From positions 62,001 through 126,000 of the forward strand of contig LODT01000001.1 of the NCBI GenBank assembly GCA_001606155.1: DNA of 64,000 nt, read 5' to 3'. Origin of the DNA: Tieghemostelium lacteum. Its lineage: Eukaryota; Evosea; Eumycetozoa; Dictyosteliales; Raperosteliaceae. Of the stretch, positions 12,373 through 24,000 are shown piece after piece (within the stretch, counting starts at the first letter, position 1; every line of letters begins with the position of its first letter). The position numbers were made by a program, and so were the translations under genes. A model generated the notes under the pieces. The model ran no database searches and was not told the DNA's origin. It was given only the letters and a program-made list of their open reading frames with translations.

Positions 12373-13956
12373 TTAAAGTTTTAGTTGTCTTGTGTAGTTT
12401 ATATGAGAAACTTTACATTTTAAGTTGGTAGTTTGAATATCCAAGTATCTATATTGGCTAACCAATATAATATGTTCTAGTGTAGTATTTTGATCAAGAA
12501 TTTTTTTAATTGAATCTACTGTTAAAAAAGGTAGATCAAGCTTTAACTTTACTATCGACTTATTATTACCAAGCACATGAACTAAATCATCAATGAATGA
12601 TTTTGGAGGGATATTAGAGCATGACATACAATCTTCTCTTAGTTCCAAATGTTTCAAAGTCTGATGATTCTTCAATAAATCTTTACTTTTATTCCATACA
12701 TCTCTACAATAGGGTGGATGACTGCAGTATTTGGTAAATACTTGATACTTTGATATTGGACAAAAAAACATATCAATTTCATCAATATAAGGCAATTTAG
12801 GCCTTGAAATGATTCTTGCACCAACCATTTCGGCGGTTCTATCACCATTATAGAAATCAGTTGAAAATGTTTGATAGGGAATATCATCATCATCAGTATC
12901 GTCACCACAAGTTTTACTTTCAATATTATAGTTACACGAATGTACATTATCTTCATGCCTTTTGTAACTATTGTAAAATGAAAATATTTGGTGAAACTGT
13001 AATTGTATACATAATTTGTTAATTCTTGGTGATTGAAGAAACCTATAGAATGCCAATAGGGTGATTGGATGATTATAAATTACAATAGATTCATATCTAT
13101 GATTAAGTTTGGCAATTTTAGATAGGAATAAGAATACAGGTGCTACAGTATAACTTCCTCGTGTTACTACAAGTTTCAATGATTTTGGGTCCAAGTATCT
13201 AATGGTATCCCCAATGTCTTCATTTCTTTTCATTTGCTTATCATATCGAACACTCGACTGTAAATAGAAATGATTGGTTTTAAAGTTCTTAATTTCAAAG
13301 AATTCTTGGTCAAGTAATGTAGATTTATCATATCCATGAAATTCCGGATCATTTTCTTCCCATGATATGTTGGTTTGATTATCAACACTACCCAAAAGAT
13401 TAAACTCTACATTTAAAAATGTTAATCTATTGAGATGATCCAACATTTTTAAATTGACAAATCTATCATTATAGTAAATGGTAATGGTATCTAGTGATAT
13501 CATATGTTGAGTTTCATTGATATTATTGTTATAAAATTGCATCATTGACGCCACAAATGTTCTTATATCTATCATATCAATATTCAAATGTTTAACAGTT
13601 GAGAAATCTGAATGATTAAAATTGAATATCTTGTAAGTTGGTACTGATGATGTAGTCCTATTTTTGAGAACAAATCTAATTACTTGAAAGAATTGAAGTT
13701 CAAAAGTTTTATTATTCGATTTTTCAATATGTAAACAAATCGTCATCCATTGTTTACAAACTAGACCATACCAAATTCTCCATTGTTCAAACTTCTTTTC
13801 ATATTCAAATTTTTTAGGTTTTGACCAATATTGCCTTTTTATCATATCACCACTACAAATTAGTTTACATCTCTCATAATCACCTTTATTTGGTATTTTC
13901 AGATAATTTAAGATGTAAGAGTAGAGGTACTGTGTCAATTTTTGATTGAATTCCAT
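12373..13956 (-). CDS. Dictyostelid F-box/LRR-like protein
   Basis: A single-exon frame of 527 residues. The first 80 residues (IPNKGDYERCKLICSGDM, then WYGLVCKQWMTICLHIE) look like the degenerate F-box-like start found in large dictyostelid families. The remainder is irregular leucine-rich sequence (for example LKHLELREDC and VKLKLDLPFLTVDSIKKIL) consistent with LRR-type solenoid repeats. By family logic it may be a substrate adaptor of an SCF-type ubiquitin ligase, but this is inference and no binding partner is evident. The coding frame is intact. The relics at 47112-47720 and 43742-43811 may belong to a related family. Confidence 0.72.
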   Translation of the reverse strand: MEFNQKLTQYLYSYILNYLKIPNKGDYERCKLICSGDMIKRQYWSKPKKFEYEKKFEQWRIWYGLVCKQWMTICLHIEKSNNKTFELQFFQVIRFVLKNRTTSSVPTYKIFNFNHSDFSTVKHLNIDMIDIRTFVASMMQFYNNNINETQHMISLDTITIYYNDRFVNLKMLDHLNRLTFLNVEFNLLGSVDNQTNISWEENDPEFHGYDKSTLLDQEFFEIKNFKTNHFYLQSSVRYDKQMKRNEDIGDTIRYLDPKSLKLVVTRGSYTVAPVFLFLSKIAKLNHRYESIVIYNHPITLLAFYRFLQSPRINKLCIQLQFHQIFSFYNSYKRHEDNVHSCNYNIESKTCGDDTDDDDIPYQTFSTDFYNGDRTAEMVGARIISRPKLPYIDEIDMFFCPISKYQVFTKYCSHPPYCRDVWNKSKDLLKNHQTLKHLELREDCMSCSNIPPKSFIDDLVHVLGNNKSIVKLKLDLPFLTVDSIKKILDQNTTLEHIILVSQYRYLDIQTTNLKCKVSHINYTRQLKL

Positions 13957-14037
13957 TGGTCAGATATAGTAACTAAAAATTAGAAATTTACTTTAAAAAT
14001 TTAAAAAAAAATTCAATCGTTTTTTCAAGTTTTCAAA

Positions 14038-14968
14038 ATGAATCAATCAAACAGCAAGAATAACAAACAAAAAGTACAACAATCTAAACAGACTAAATCA
14101 CAACAAATTAAACCTCAACAGACTAAACCACAACAAAATACAAAAGAACAAACAACTAAAAAGATTAAATTAGAATCACAAGTCACTAACAGTAATAATA
14201 CTATTAAAAAAGACAACCAAGAAAAGCCAAAAAGACAACAAAATAATGAAAAAGTAACAGAGGCACAACTTCAAAAAGATAAAAATGAAATTGTAAATGA
14301 TGGTGATAATGAGTTAACTGAGATTACTGATATTCAAGTTAGTATAGAGGATATAATGAAAAAAGAAATGAAAGCTAAAGTTGAATTGGATGTTCAATTT
14401 TATAATTCATTGAAACCATTGGTTCAAGAAAGAGAGAAGTTATTTTCAAATATACCAAATTTTTGGTTCACTGTTGTAGGTTTATAAAATAAGAATAAGT
14501 CTATAGAAATAGAGTTTTACTAATTTAACGAAATATAGTTTAAGAATCATCATATAATCTCAAATTTACTTTCAGGAAAAGATGAAGATTTATTAAAGAA
14601 TCTCAATAATTTCAATATTGAAATGAATAATCAAGGAAATGTAAAATTTTTATTTGTAAATATTATTATTATTATTATGACATGTATCTTCAAACATTAA
14701 CTAATATCAAAATTAATAGAACTTTAAACCAAATAATATTATTAAAAATAAACAAATTTGGAAAGAATATATATTTTCAGATGACGACATTGAAGCTACA
14801 GTCAGTAAACTAGAATGGAAAAATGGTATGGATATTACCATTAGAAAAGATGGTTCTGAACCATCCTTCTTTTCATGGTTCAGTAGTGAAGATACCGAAT
14901 TGGAAATATTCACTATACTCAAAAATGAATTATATTTATTCCCTTTAGATTACTTTCAAAATGAATAA
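14038..14968 (+). CDS. SET/NAP-family histone chaperone
   Basis: Three exons (14038-14479, 14576-14655, 14720-14968) join in frame to about 256 residues; the introns are 96 and 64 bp. The N-terminus is a Lys/Gln/Asn-rich tail. It is followed by the long dimerisation helix (around VELDVQFYNSLKPLVQER), the IPNFWFTV entry into the globular domain, a GNVKFLFNF strand matching the SET fold, and the hallmark PSFFSWF, which corresponds to ESFFTWF in human SET. Unusually, the acidic C-terminal tail typical of SET/NAP proteins is missing and the protein ends soon after the fold. It is probably a nuclear H3-H4 chaperone. The assignment rests on motif order; the third exon would be missed without splicing. 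Confidence 0.85.
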
Positions 14969-15118
14969 ATTCATTTAATATAATTATAATTTGATAATAA
15001 TAATGAAAATTAAAATATTTATAATTTTATTAAAAAGAGTTGATATAGATAAAGTATTTTGTAATTTTGTTTAATTTTAAAAAATAATTAATTAATATTA
15101 ATATCCATTTAAGCTCAT

Positions 15119-17433
15119 CTATTTACATGGTTCATGGATACAACCTCTCTTGCAATCACAAGAGTCTTTGGTTTTTGGATTACCATCATCACAGTTTAGC
15201 GGAGTGTGTTGACATTTACCAGTGGAGGCATCACACTTGTCAACTGTACACATGTTATCGTCATCACATGAGATTGGGGTATGACAACATTTTCCATCAG
15301 CACCACAACTATCAATGGTACATTTGTTCTTGTCATCACAGTTTACTGGGGTGTGTACACAACCTTTGTTGCAATCACAGGTGTCTACAGTACATGAGTT
15401 ACCGTCATTACAATTGACTGGAGTATGTTCACATTTTCCAGTACTGTTTGAACATTGGTCAAAAGTACACTTGTTATTATCATCACAGTTAAAGGCTACA
15501 TGTTGACAACCCTTTCTCTTATCACAACTGTCTTTGGTACATGAGTTACCGTCATCACAGTTGATTGGTTTATGGCAACATTTACCATCAGTACCACAAC
15601 TATCTACAGTACACATATCATTGTCATCACAGGCAATTGGAGTGTGTACACAACCTTTTCTACTATCGCAACTATCTTTGGTACATGAGTTACCGTCATC
15701 ACAGTTAATTGGTTTATGGCAACATTTACCATCAGCACCACAACTATCTACAGTGCACATATCATTGTCATCACAGCTCTTTGGTTTATGGACACAACCT
15801 CCTTTTTCCTTGTCACAATAGGACTCAGTGCATGGGTTATGGTCATCACAGGAAATTGGGGTATGACAACAACCAGTCTTGTTAGAACAAGAATCAAAAG
15901 TACATGGATTGAAATCGTCACAGTTATGTGGAGTTGATTGACATCCTTTTTCCTTGTCACAGAAGTCCATGGTACATGGATTACCATCATCACATTTAAT
16001 TGAAGTGAATACACAACCTTTTTCCTTATCACAAAAATCCAAAGTACATTTGTTACCATCATCACAACTCAATGGAGTATGACAACATTTACCATCAGCA
16101 CCACAATTGTCAATGGTACATTTGTTATTATCGTCGCAGTTCATGGATTGATGTTGACAACCTTTGTTACAATCACAAGTATCAATAGTGCATGGGTTAT
16201 TGTCATCACATGAAATTGGAGTATGTGAACATCCGGTACTATTAGAACAAGCATCGAATGTACATTCATTATGATCATCACAGTTCATGGTAGTATGTTG
16301 GCAACCTTTAACACAATCACAGCTGTCTAAGGTACATGTATTACCATCGTCACAGTTAACAGGTGTATTTTGACATTTTCCTGTAATAGCAGAACAGGTA
16401 TCATAAGTACACTTGTTATCATCATCACAGTTTAGTGGAGTGTGAACACAACCTTTCTCACAATCACAGCTGTCTAAGGTACATGGGTTATTATCATCAC
16501 AGGAGATTGGGGTGTGGCAACATTCACCAGTTTTATTGGAACATTGGTCAAAAGTACATTGGTTCTTGTCATCACAACTCTTTGGAGTGTGTACACAACC
16601 AGAGTACTTATCACAACTGTCTACTGTACATGGGTTATTATCATCACAAGAGATTGGAGTGAAACAACATTCACCAGTTTTGTTGGAACATGTATCAAAG
16701 GTACAAGGATTGTTATCAGAACATATACGAGGTCTATATGTACAGCCACCTTTTTTAACATCACATACATTATCAGTGCATGGATTGTTATCTTCACATA
16801 CAACTCTGGTGTGAATACAACCTTTAACACAATCACAGGTATCGACAGTACAAGCATTACCATCATCACAGCTAATTGGAGTATGTTCACATTTACCAGT
16901 ACTATTAGAGCATGTATCAAAAGTGCAGATATTCTTGTCATCACATGATAATGGAGTATGTTGACAACCTTTATTGCAATCACAGCTATCTAAGGTGCAT
17001 GAATTACCGTCATCACATGAAACTGGAGTATGTTGACAACCTTTTTTACAGTCACAACTATCTAAGGTACATGGATTACCATCATCACATGACATTGGAG
17101 TATGTTGACAACCTTTATTACAATCACAACTATCCAAAGTACATCTATTACCATCATCACATGAAACTGGTGTATGTGTACAAACACCCAATAAACAATT
17201 ATCTACAGTACATGGATTATTATCATCACAAGCACCTGGTGGACATGTCTTACATTTTCCAGTCAAACAAATACCACCTTCAATTTCTTCGACATTACCT
17301 ATTAATTTTTAATAATTAGAATTTGAAAAAATAATTTGAAGTTATGTTAAAAGAGATGAAAACACCTACCCTTGACCAACATCAAAGAACAAACTACCAA
17401 TAATAATGTTAATAGTTTAACACTATATCTCAT
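15119..17433 (-). CDS. Secreted prestalk-type extracellular matrix protein with 29 CTDC repeats
   Basis: Exon 1 (17433-17370) encodes a signal peptide (MRYSVKLLTLLLVVCSLMLV). After a 69-bp intron, exon 2 (17298-15119) gives about 747 residues in total. The mature chain is 29 consecutive units of about 24 residues following CDDGNxCTxDSCxxxxGCxHTP, the Dicty_CTDC repeat of the EcmA/EcmB stalk-tube proteins. Units alternate loosely between a DCxKGC form and a SNxTGxC form. Units 21-22 and 23-24 are almost identical, a recent tandem duplication, and the last unit has lost one Cys (GNPKTKD). It is expected to be secreted, disulfide-rich and part of the slime sheath, stalk tube or spore-coat matrix. 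Orthology to ecmA or ecmB is not claimed because dictyostelids have many such genes. Confidence 0.93.
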
Positions 17434-18478
17434 TTTTAATATACTTTTTTCTATAAATATTTATATTATTATAAAATATTTATATTTGAATTGCAAGTGA
17501 TTTTAAAATAATTTGAAATTTGTCTTTAAATAGCTATTTTCCTAAATTGAATACAAGACAAGAAAATAAACGGAGATTTGTCGATTGAGCTAATTCATAA
17601 TCAACAATTAACATTTAAGGAAAACACATGTCTCTACCCCACAATCATATATTAGTGGTATGTGTTATTTGGCTGTTTATGAATTGTTTAAAATTATTAC
17701 AACAGTCTATAAAATAACAATATTAACCACATTTTTTCTTTTAATATAATCTCTATATCCTAACTTATTGGTAGTGTGTAATCTTTAAAATAATGTGAAG
17801 AAAAATACTAATATCCATGATTATAATATCCATTGTAATGTAAATCAATTACAATATTATTGTTGGTAGAGTGTGTGTTATGTGTACCGAATGGTGATAT
17901 GTCTTGTGATTATATGTCTTATGTCTTATTATTTGAATTATTTTGATGATTAATAACTCTTAGATATTTTAAAAAAAATGTTTGAATAATATTAAAAAAA
18001 ACAAACACACTGTCTTTGTTGGTGTGTGGGAGGGTTAAACTTATGTTTTTGCTAGTTGTGGTATATTTTTAAATATCAACTTGTCAATAACAATAATTAA
18101 AGATTATATTAATGTGTGTGTGGGGTGATGATTGATATAAAATGTTGGGGTGGAGACACGGTAGTATGTTAATTTAAAATTGTATTTGATTACTTTTTAA
18201 TCGAACTACTACTATCAGATTAAAAGTTATTTTGTTTTTTTCCCTCCCCAGTGATGTTTAATTTCCAAGTGATCAAATGTTAAAACATATATGATGATTA
18301 GTGATCAAACATCTTCATAATATATAAAATCTATATCTAATAGATAATGTTTACATCATTTGTGTATAATCAAGGCGGTTCAAAGGTAAACTTGTTATCA
18401 TTAGATTAGAACAACACAATGACAATATTTGAATTGAATTTGAAAAATTAAAAATATTTTTTATAAACCCATTTTTCA
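17434..18478. promoter_or_regulatory. 1-kb upstream region of the matrix gene with G/T-rich boxes
   Basis: No gene is seen in this AT-rich stretch between the divergent matrix and Rpp14 genes. Against that background several G/T-rich blocks stand out: GTGTGTGTTATGTG near 17870, TTGGTGTGTGGGAGGG near 18019, ATGTGTGTGTGGGGTG near 18112 and GTTGGGGTGGAG near 18144. They resemble the G-boxes bound by the developmental factor GBF upstream of D. discoideum prestalk and prespore genes. Such upstream length is unusual in this compact window and suits a developmentally regulated gene. The assignment is by resemblance only. Confidence 0.35.
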
Positions 18479-18976
18479 ATGACAGTCGAAGTAGAGAGAC
18501 AAACTTTACATTCAGATTTTTACTATCTATTAATAAAAATGTAAATTTCAAATAATACACTATTATTTTATTATATTTTAATTAACTTTAATTATAAATC
18601 AGAAATTATCCAAATAAATTATATAGTGGTAAAGTTGAAACATTGATTAATGCAGCTGTAAATAGATTGTTTGGTGAAACTGGTTCCATTGTTTCAAATG
18701 TAAAAATTTTAAATTTTCAACCACCAGATCAAACTGTAATAGTAAAGTGTGATAAAAGGTACTATCACCTTTATCCTATTTAGGATATTCAATCATATTA
18801 ATAATTATTTTAACTTTAGTTGTTTACCATCAGTTTGGGCATCAATTAGTTTAATTAATGAGTTTGAAAGTAAACCATGTGTATTAAATGTAATCAAAGT
18901 ATCACAATTCTTAATGCACCTTTCTAATAGAGATAGATTTTCAATTCAAACACCATTATCAGTTTCTTCTAAATAA
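18479..18976 (+). CDS. rpp14: RNase P/MRP protein subunit, Rpp14/Pop5 family
   Basis: Three short exons (18479-18540, 18603-18758, 18820-18976) separated by 62- and 61-bp introns give 124 residues, the length of human RPP14. The order of conserved pieces matches that family: a FYYLLIK strand, LINAAVNRLFGETGS (compare LISAVKDLFGE), LPSVWASISLI (compare LVKLWSSLTLL) and KPCVLNVIKVSQFLMHLS (compare KCAFRVIQVSPFLLALS). The protein should be part of the nuclear RNase P and MRP ribonucleoproteins that mature tRNA and rRNA. All three exons lie outside any long open frame, so ORF-based calling misses the gene. Pop5 is the alternative family member, but the C-terminal motif favours Rpp14. Confidence 0.88.
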
Positions 18977-19203
18977 CCCGTACAATTAGAGAGTAGGAAC
19001 TATAGTTCAAAAATTTACATAGTTATAGAGATAATATCATTTTGCAGTGATATTAGTATAACTTTAGTTTTGGATATTGGCAAGTAAATAAATGTATCAC
19101 TTGATACACCACATTGGCTCGTCACACCCAACAAAACTTTAGGTGTACCGAAGATATTTTTATAATTTTTGTACATAAATTTTATTGCCCAGTTAAATAA
19201 TTG

Positions 19204-21063
19204 ATGTGGAATCTACCAAAATATATTGTAAATTTAATTATTCAATGGATAGAGAATGAGTGGGACCTTTTATCATTCTTTTCTACATGTAAAATACTTT
19301 ATGAATATAGAGCATTGCAGAGATATTCAGAATACCCTTTAGGATATTATAGTACAGTTTATAGAGATAAATCAATATTGGATTTCATAAAAAAACCAAA
19401 GATTAGAAACTTTAATTTTGATTTAAAATATGATAACCTACTAGTACCTGATTATCTTGAAAACATGTTAACAAAGATAACAACTATAGATAAACAGCAG
19501 CATAAACTCAATGTCAGATACCTACAAGTTGATTTTCATAAAAACATTCTAGAGATTATGAAATGTGTCAAAGAAAATTCACTAGAATCACTTGAAATCA
19601 AAAATAGAAAATCCATTCAAAACCATGAATGTGGTAAAGCTAGAACAAATTGTCCACTCAATCTACCAATATTTAGTAATCTCATAACATTAGTACTAGG
19701 TGCAGATGTTGATTATCAACTAGTACCTGGTTCATTACCTAGCAATTTGATACATCTGACTATTCTCTTTAATTTTTATTATACTGGATTCGATTGGCAT
19801 AATGTGTTACCAAAAAACTTAAAATCTCTAATATTTGGTGTTTTTTGGGTGGAATTAGTTGAAGGTAATCTCAAAGAACCTTTAGAATTTTTAGATTTGG
19901 GATTATGTTTCAATCATCCTTTACCAAAGTTACCATCCACTCTAAAACATTTAACTCTCTCAAAAGAATTTGATAGACATATATTGGCACATAGTTTACC
20001 ATCTGGTTTAGAAGAACTAAAAATGGGGTCTGAAATGATTAAACCCATTGTTTGTGATGCATTACCACCCAATTTAAAAATCATTCATCTTCCAACACAT
20101 TTTAATCAAATAGATATTAATCTATTTCCCAAAAGTGTAACTGAACTATATTTTGATAGTTGGAATTGTGATTTGGAATCTGGATTCCTACCACCAAAAT
20201 TAAAGAAACTGACACTAAGGTATTTTAATAATCCAATTGCATTAGGGGTATTACCTGATACATTAGAGTATTTAAAACTATCCTATTTTGATAAGCCTTT
20301 GGTACCTGGTGCTTTACCAAAAAGTTTAAAAACGTTGATATTCTTTTCAAGTTTTAATCAAGAGATTTTAGAAGGTTCTTTACCATCAGGTCTTGAAGTA
20401 TTACTATTATCCATTGTATTTAACCAGCCTATTAAAAGTAATACCTTACCTAATAGTTTAAAATCTCTAAATTTAGGTATACAATTTCAATCTATTATTG
20501 AAATAGGTGCATTACCAGATACAATTGAAAAGTTGGCAATTGGAACTAAATATAATATTCCTATAGAACCTGGTGTATTTTCACATTTGATAAATTTGAA
20601 AAAGTTACAATTTCATATTTATTTTAAAGAAGAAGTTAGATATCTGCCACCTAATCTGCAGGAATTGATCTTACCATTTAATTATGATATGATTATAAAT
20701 TCTATTAACTTACCTGATTCTCTTGAGATTCTAAGGTTCTGCTCTAATCATCATGAAGATTTAACGATGGATGATATCGGAATGTTACTTAATCAACAAT
20801 ATAAAGAAGCAAATGTTGAACCAAAGTATCCTAGTACTCTTAGAATTCTAGAGTTACCTTCCCACTTTTCTCAACCCCTAAGAGAAGGGATATTAAATGA
20901 AGGTCTGCAAGTTTTAAAATTCACCTCACCATTTTATAAACATAAAATACCATACAAATCTCTCCCATCCACTCTAAAGAAACTCTATCTCCCTCAACAA
21001 ATTAAAAAAACAATACTATCAAATCTCAAACTACCAACTAATTGTAAATTAATTTTGTATTAA
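19204..21063 (+). CDS. FNIP repeat-containing protein
   Basis: A single exon starting at the ATG at 19204 encodes 619 residues. The N-terminus (MWNLPKYIVNLIIQWIENEW) is F-box-like. From about residue 150 the chain consists of roughly 15 degenerate FNIP/LRR-like units of about 22 residues, with recurring LPxxLxxLxL and FNxPIxxGxLP elements (for example FNQPIKSNTLPNSLKSLNLG). FNIP proteins are a greatly expanded dictyostelid family of unknown biochemical function, often coupled to F-box or kinase domains. A ubiquitin-adaptor role is only an inference. The gene lies 29 bp from the 3' end of the next, convergent gene. Confidence 0.9.
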   Translation: MWNLPKYIVNLIIQWIENEWDLLSFFSTCKILYEYRALQRYSEYPLGYYSTVYRDKSILDFIKKPKIRNFNFDLKYDNLLVPDYLENMLTKITTIDKQQHKLNVRYLQVDFHKNILEIMKCVKENSLESLEIKNRKSIQNHECGKARTNCPLNLPIFSNLITLVLGADVDYQLVPGSLPSNLIHLTILFNFYYTGFDWHNVLPKNLKSLIFGVFWVELVEGNLKEPLEFLDLGLCFNHPLPKLPSTLKHLTLSKEFDRHILAHSLPSGLEELKMGSEMIKPIVCDALPPNLKIIHLPTHFNQIDINLFPKSVTELYFDSWNCDLESGFLPPKLKKLTLRYFNNPIALGVLPDTLEYLKLSYFDKPLVPGALPKSLKTLIFFSSFNQEILEGSLPSGLEVLLLSIVFNQPIKSNTLPNSLKSLNLGIQFQSIIEIGALPDTIEKLAIGTKYNIPIEPGVFSHLINLKKLQFHIYFKEEVRYLPPNLQELILPFNYDMIINSINLPDSLEILRFCSNHHEDLTMDDIGMLLNQQYKEANVEPKYPSTLRILELPSHFSQPLREGILNEGLQVLKFTSPFYKHKIPYKSLPSTLKKLYLPQQIKKTILSNLKLPTNCKLILY

Positions 21064-21092
21064 ATAAATTTTATTATTTTAATTTTTCTAGA

Positions 21093-24000
21093 TTATTCTG
21101 TAACATTTAATAATTTTAAGTTATGAATTTTACCAGTATAGTCAGATATTACTATGGATAGTTGGTCATGAATATCTTTGTAAAAGACAATGTTGGAAGT
21201 GGAGATGGAGGCAAGAGGGAATACAGAAACATTTTTGAAATTATTTTCAACGTCCCAGAGAATAGATTGTTTATCTAGTGAACCAGTGAAGAGGTATTTA
21301 TCATTGGGTGAGAATGCCATACCGTGTAGAGCAAATTCATGAGCTTTAAATTTATTCACTAAGTAGAAGCATCTCTTGATATCGTAAACATGTACATAAC
21401 CATCTGAAGTACCTAGTGCAAAGTAATTTTGACCCCATGCCATGCCAGTTGTAATTACACTATCTGATTTGTTATGTTGAGTATTGGTTACAAATGCGTG
21501 TGGGGTTAATGCACTGCTATTAGGATCATTTACAATTATACTAGTTAAAACTGGCCATTTTCCATCGTTGTTGCTATTACGTTTGAAAATAACAAAACCA
21601 AGGTTATTTGTACAAGCGATATATTCACCAGAACTGTGGAATTCACAATGAACGAGGATAAATGCTAGAGGATATCTTCGTGTTTCTTTACTAACGTCAC
21701 TGGTATTGGCAAGTACTAAATTACCCTTATTGATGAATGCAATTAATGTTGGATCTTTTGGAGATACTGCGAAAGATGGTACGTTACTACTATGTGCAAA
21801 TTCATCAGTAATGGTAGAGATTTGATGAGAATCATCAGAAAATAGTTTAATACATTTAGTCTTGGTTTCAGATATTGTTATAATAGTGTTACTATCAATG
21901 AACGATAGTTTTTCAACTGGTAATGGGATGGTTTGGGCCTCTACCAATAAATCATTTCTAGAGAATTCTTTCCAAACTTTAATTGTCTTATCATCAGAGA
22001 CTGAGAATAATCTATCTGTTGATTTGTCATAGTGGAGGAATTTAACAGATTTCTTGTGACCTTGATGAGCTTGATTCAAATAGGCATAACCAAGTTTAGG
22101 GTCCCAAATCTTTATGAATTTATCAGTAGCACAGGTGATTACACGTCTCTTGCTATTGGATGGATGGAAAGCAGCTGAAATAATTCTACCAGAGTGACCT
22201 GTCATGACTGAAACTTGTGTCCATTCTTGTGTTTCATAGATTCTTACTGTCTTATCATCAGAACATGATACTAAGAATTTAGAGTCATTTGAGAATCTAC
22301 TGGAGATTACAGCTTCTGTGTGACCTTCTAATGACTGAATCTTTGTCCAATTAGCACATTTAATGATATGTGTCATGGTATCAACTGAAGACACTGAAAG
22401 GTATTTCTCATCATTTGAGAATTGCATGTAGAGGATGGTAGAACTGGAAACAGATACTGTTGCAACTTGTTTAAAGTTTACAGAATCCCAGATGATTACA
22501 TTACCACCCCAACAACCAGTAGCAATAAACTTTCCATTTCTACTGTATGCACATGCTGACAATTTGTTTTTGTGTCCTGATAATGAGGTTACTTTTTGTT
22601 GAGTACCAACATCCCAAACTATTGCAGTTTGGTCCCAAGATGCACTTACAATTCTCTTGTGATCTGGTGATACGGAAACACCCCATACAGCTTGAGTGTG
22701 GCCTGTAAATTGATGTATAACTTTACCAAATTCATCCCATAGAATTACCTTTTTATCACGACCTACTGTTACAACTGTGTTACCTCTCCATTGAAGATTG
22801 GTAACCTTGTCAGTGTGTACACCCTTTGGGAAGACTCTAACCAATTGACCAGTTTCACCATTCCAAATTCTAATGGATTTATCATCAGAACAAGATGCAA
22901 TTAATGATCCATCTTCCTTGTACAAAGAACAACGTACAAAATCTTCGTGACCAGCTAGAGTTTGGATAACAAAGTCTGAAATTTGTAATTTGTTTATCCA
23001 TTTGATCATTGGTAGTTTTTTACTATCCAAAGCCTTTTGGGAGACATTATGACATACAGAATCATCAGGTAAATTGAAAGCTTGTTGAGCGGTAATATGT
23101 GGATACTTTAATAGATGATGTTGTTGATACTGAATGAATGCATAGAAATCTTCTACACTTACAACAGAACTAAAGTTATAACCAGTCCAACGTTCACCAG
23201 TAAGAGATGGAGCCAAGATTTCAGCAATTGCAGAGAGATAGTTATCAATAAGGTCTCTACCCAATCCATTTTTGAATTTCATTTCAATAAATGATAAATC
23301 TTGGAGAATAGTTGCTATTAAATCCCATCTCTTTGCTTTGAGAAGATGGTATGGTAGTTCAATGAATGATTTCATTTGGTTTCCTAACCATGTTTTTTGG
23401 CCTTCTGGATCAGCTTGTTTCCAATAGAAATCAGCCATTTGGTTTTGAACCACAATTTGAGATTTCTCGATTGGAAGGTATTTCTTTATGATTACCTTAT
23501 TGATTTCAGAATGGAAAAAGGTAAGGATATTCGAACCAGTGTTATGTCTGAGAAGAGAATCTATAGAATGCAGTAAAGGAGCCCATACACTGAAAGGAAC
23601 AGGAGGTTTGTTCTTTTCTTTTAGTAAATCAATCAATTCAGTTTCAAGTAGACCAAAACGTGAAGTTGCAATGAAACATAATGTCTTTTTAATTAAATCT
23701 TTTCCAAGATCTTGTTCAAGACGTGTAATCATTGATATGATAAGTGCATCGATAGTATCAGGAATCTTTGCAATAAAAGATGACAACTTATCAAATGAAC
23801 CAGAGACACGAAGTTCCTCACATGCCAATTTAATGAATAGAGGAAACTTGGAATGTGTCTTACTAATAAGACGATCCATTAACTTTTGTTCAAGTTTTTT
23901 GGAATAGATTTCAAGAGTTTTTGAGGCAATTAACTGTCTTTCTTGCATTTCCAAAGGTGTTAGATAGAATGTCTGTGGAATCTGTTGTCTCAAATGTATA

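Noticed and set aside
16512-16983. Several long open frames on both strands across the cysteine-rich repeat gene
   Set aside because: They are shadows: a 72-nt coding repeat keeps the other frames open by periodicity. Only the minus-strand frame has signal peptide, CTDC consensus and a valid splice.
17434-18478. Possible small RNA gene downstream of a CCCCACAA box near 17637
   Set aside because: The box resembles the Dictyostelium upstream element of small RNA genes, but nothing with the expected class I RNA ends or a stable stem was found at the expected distance.
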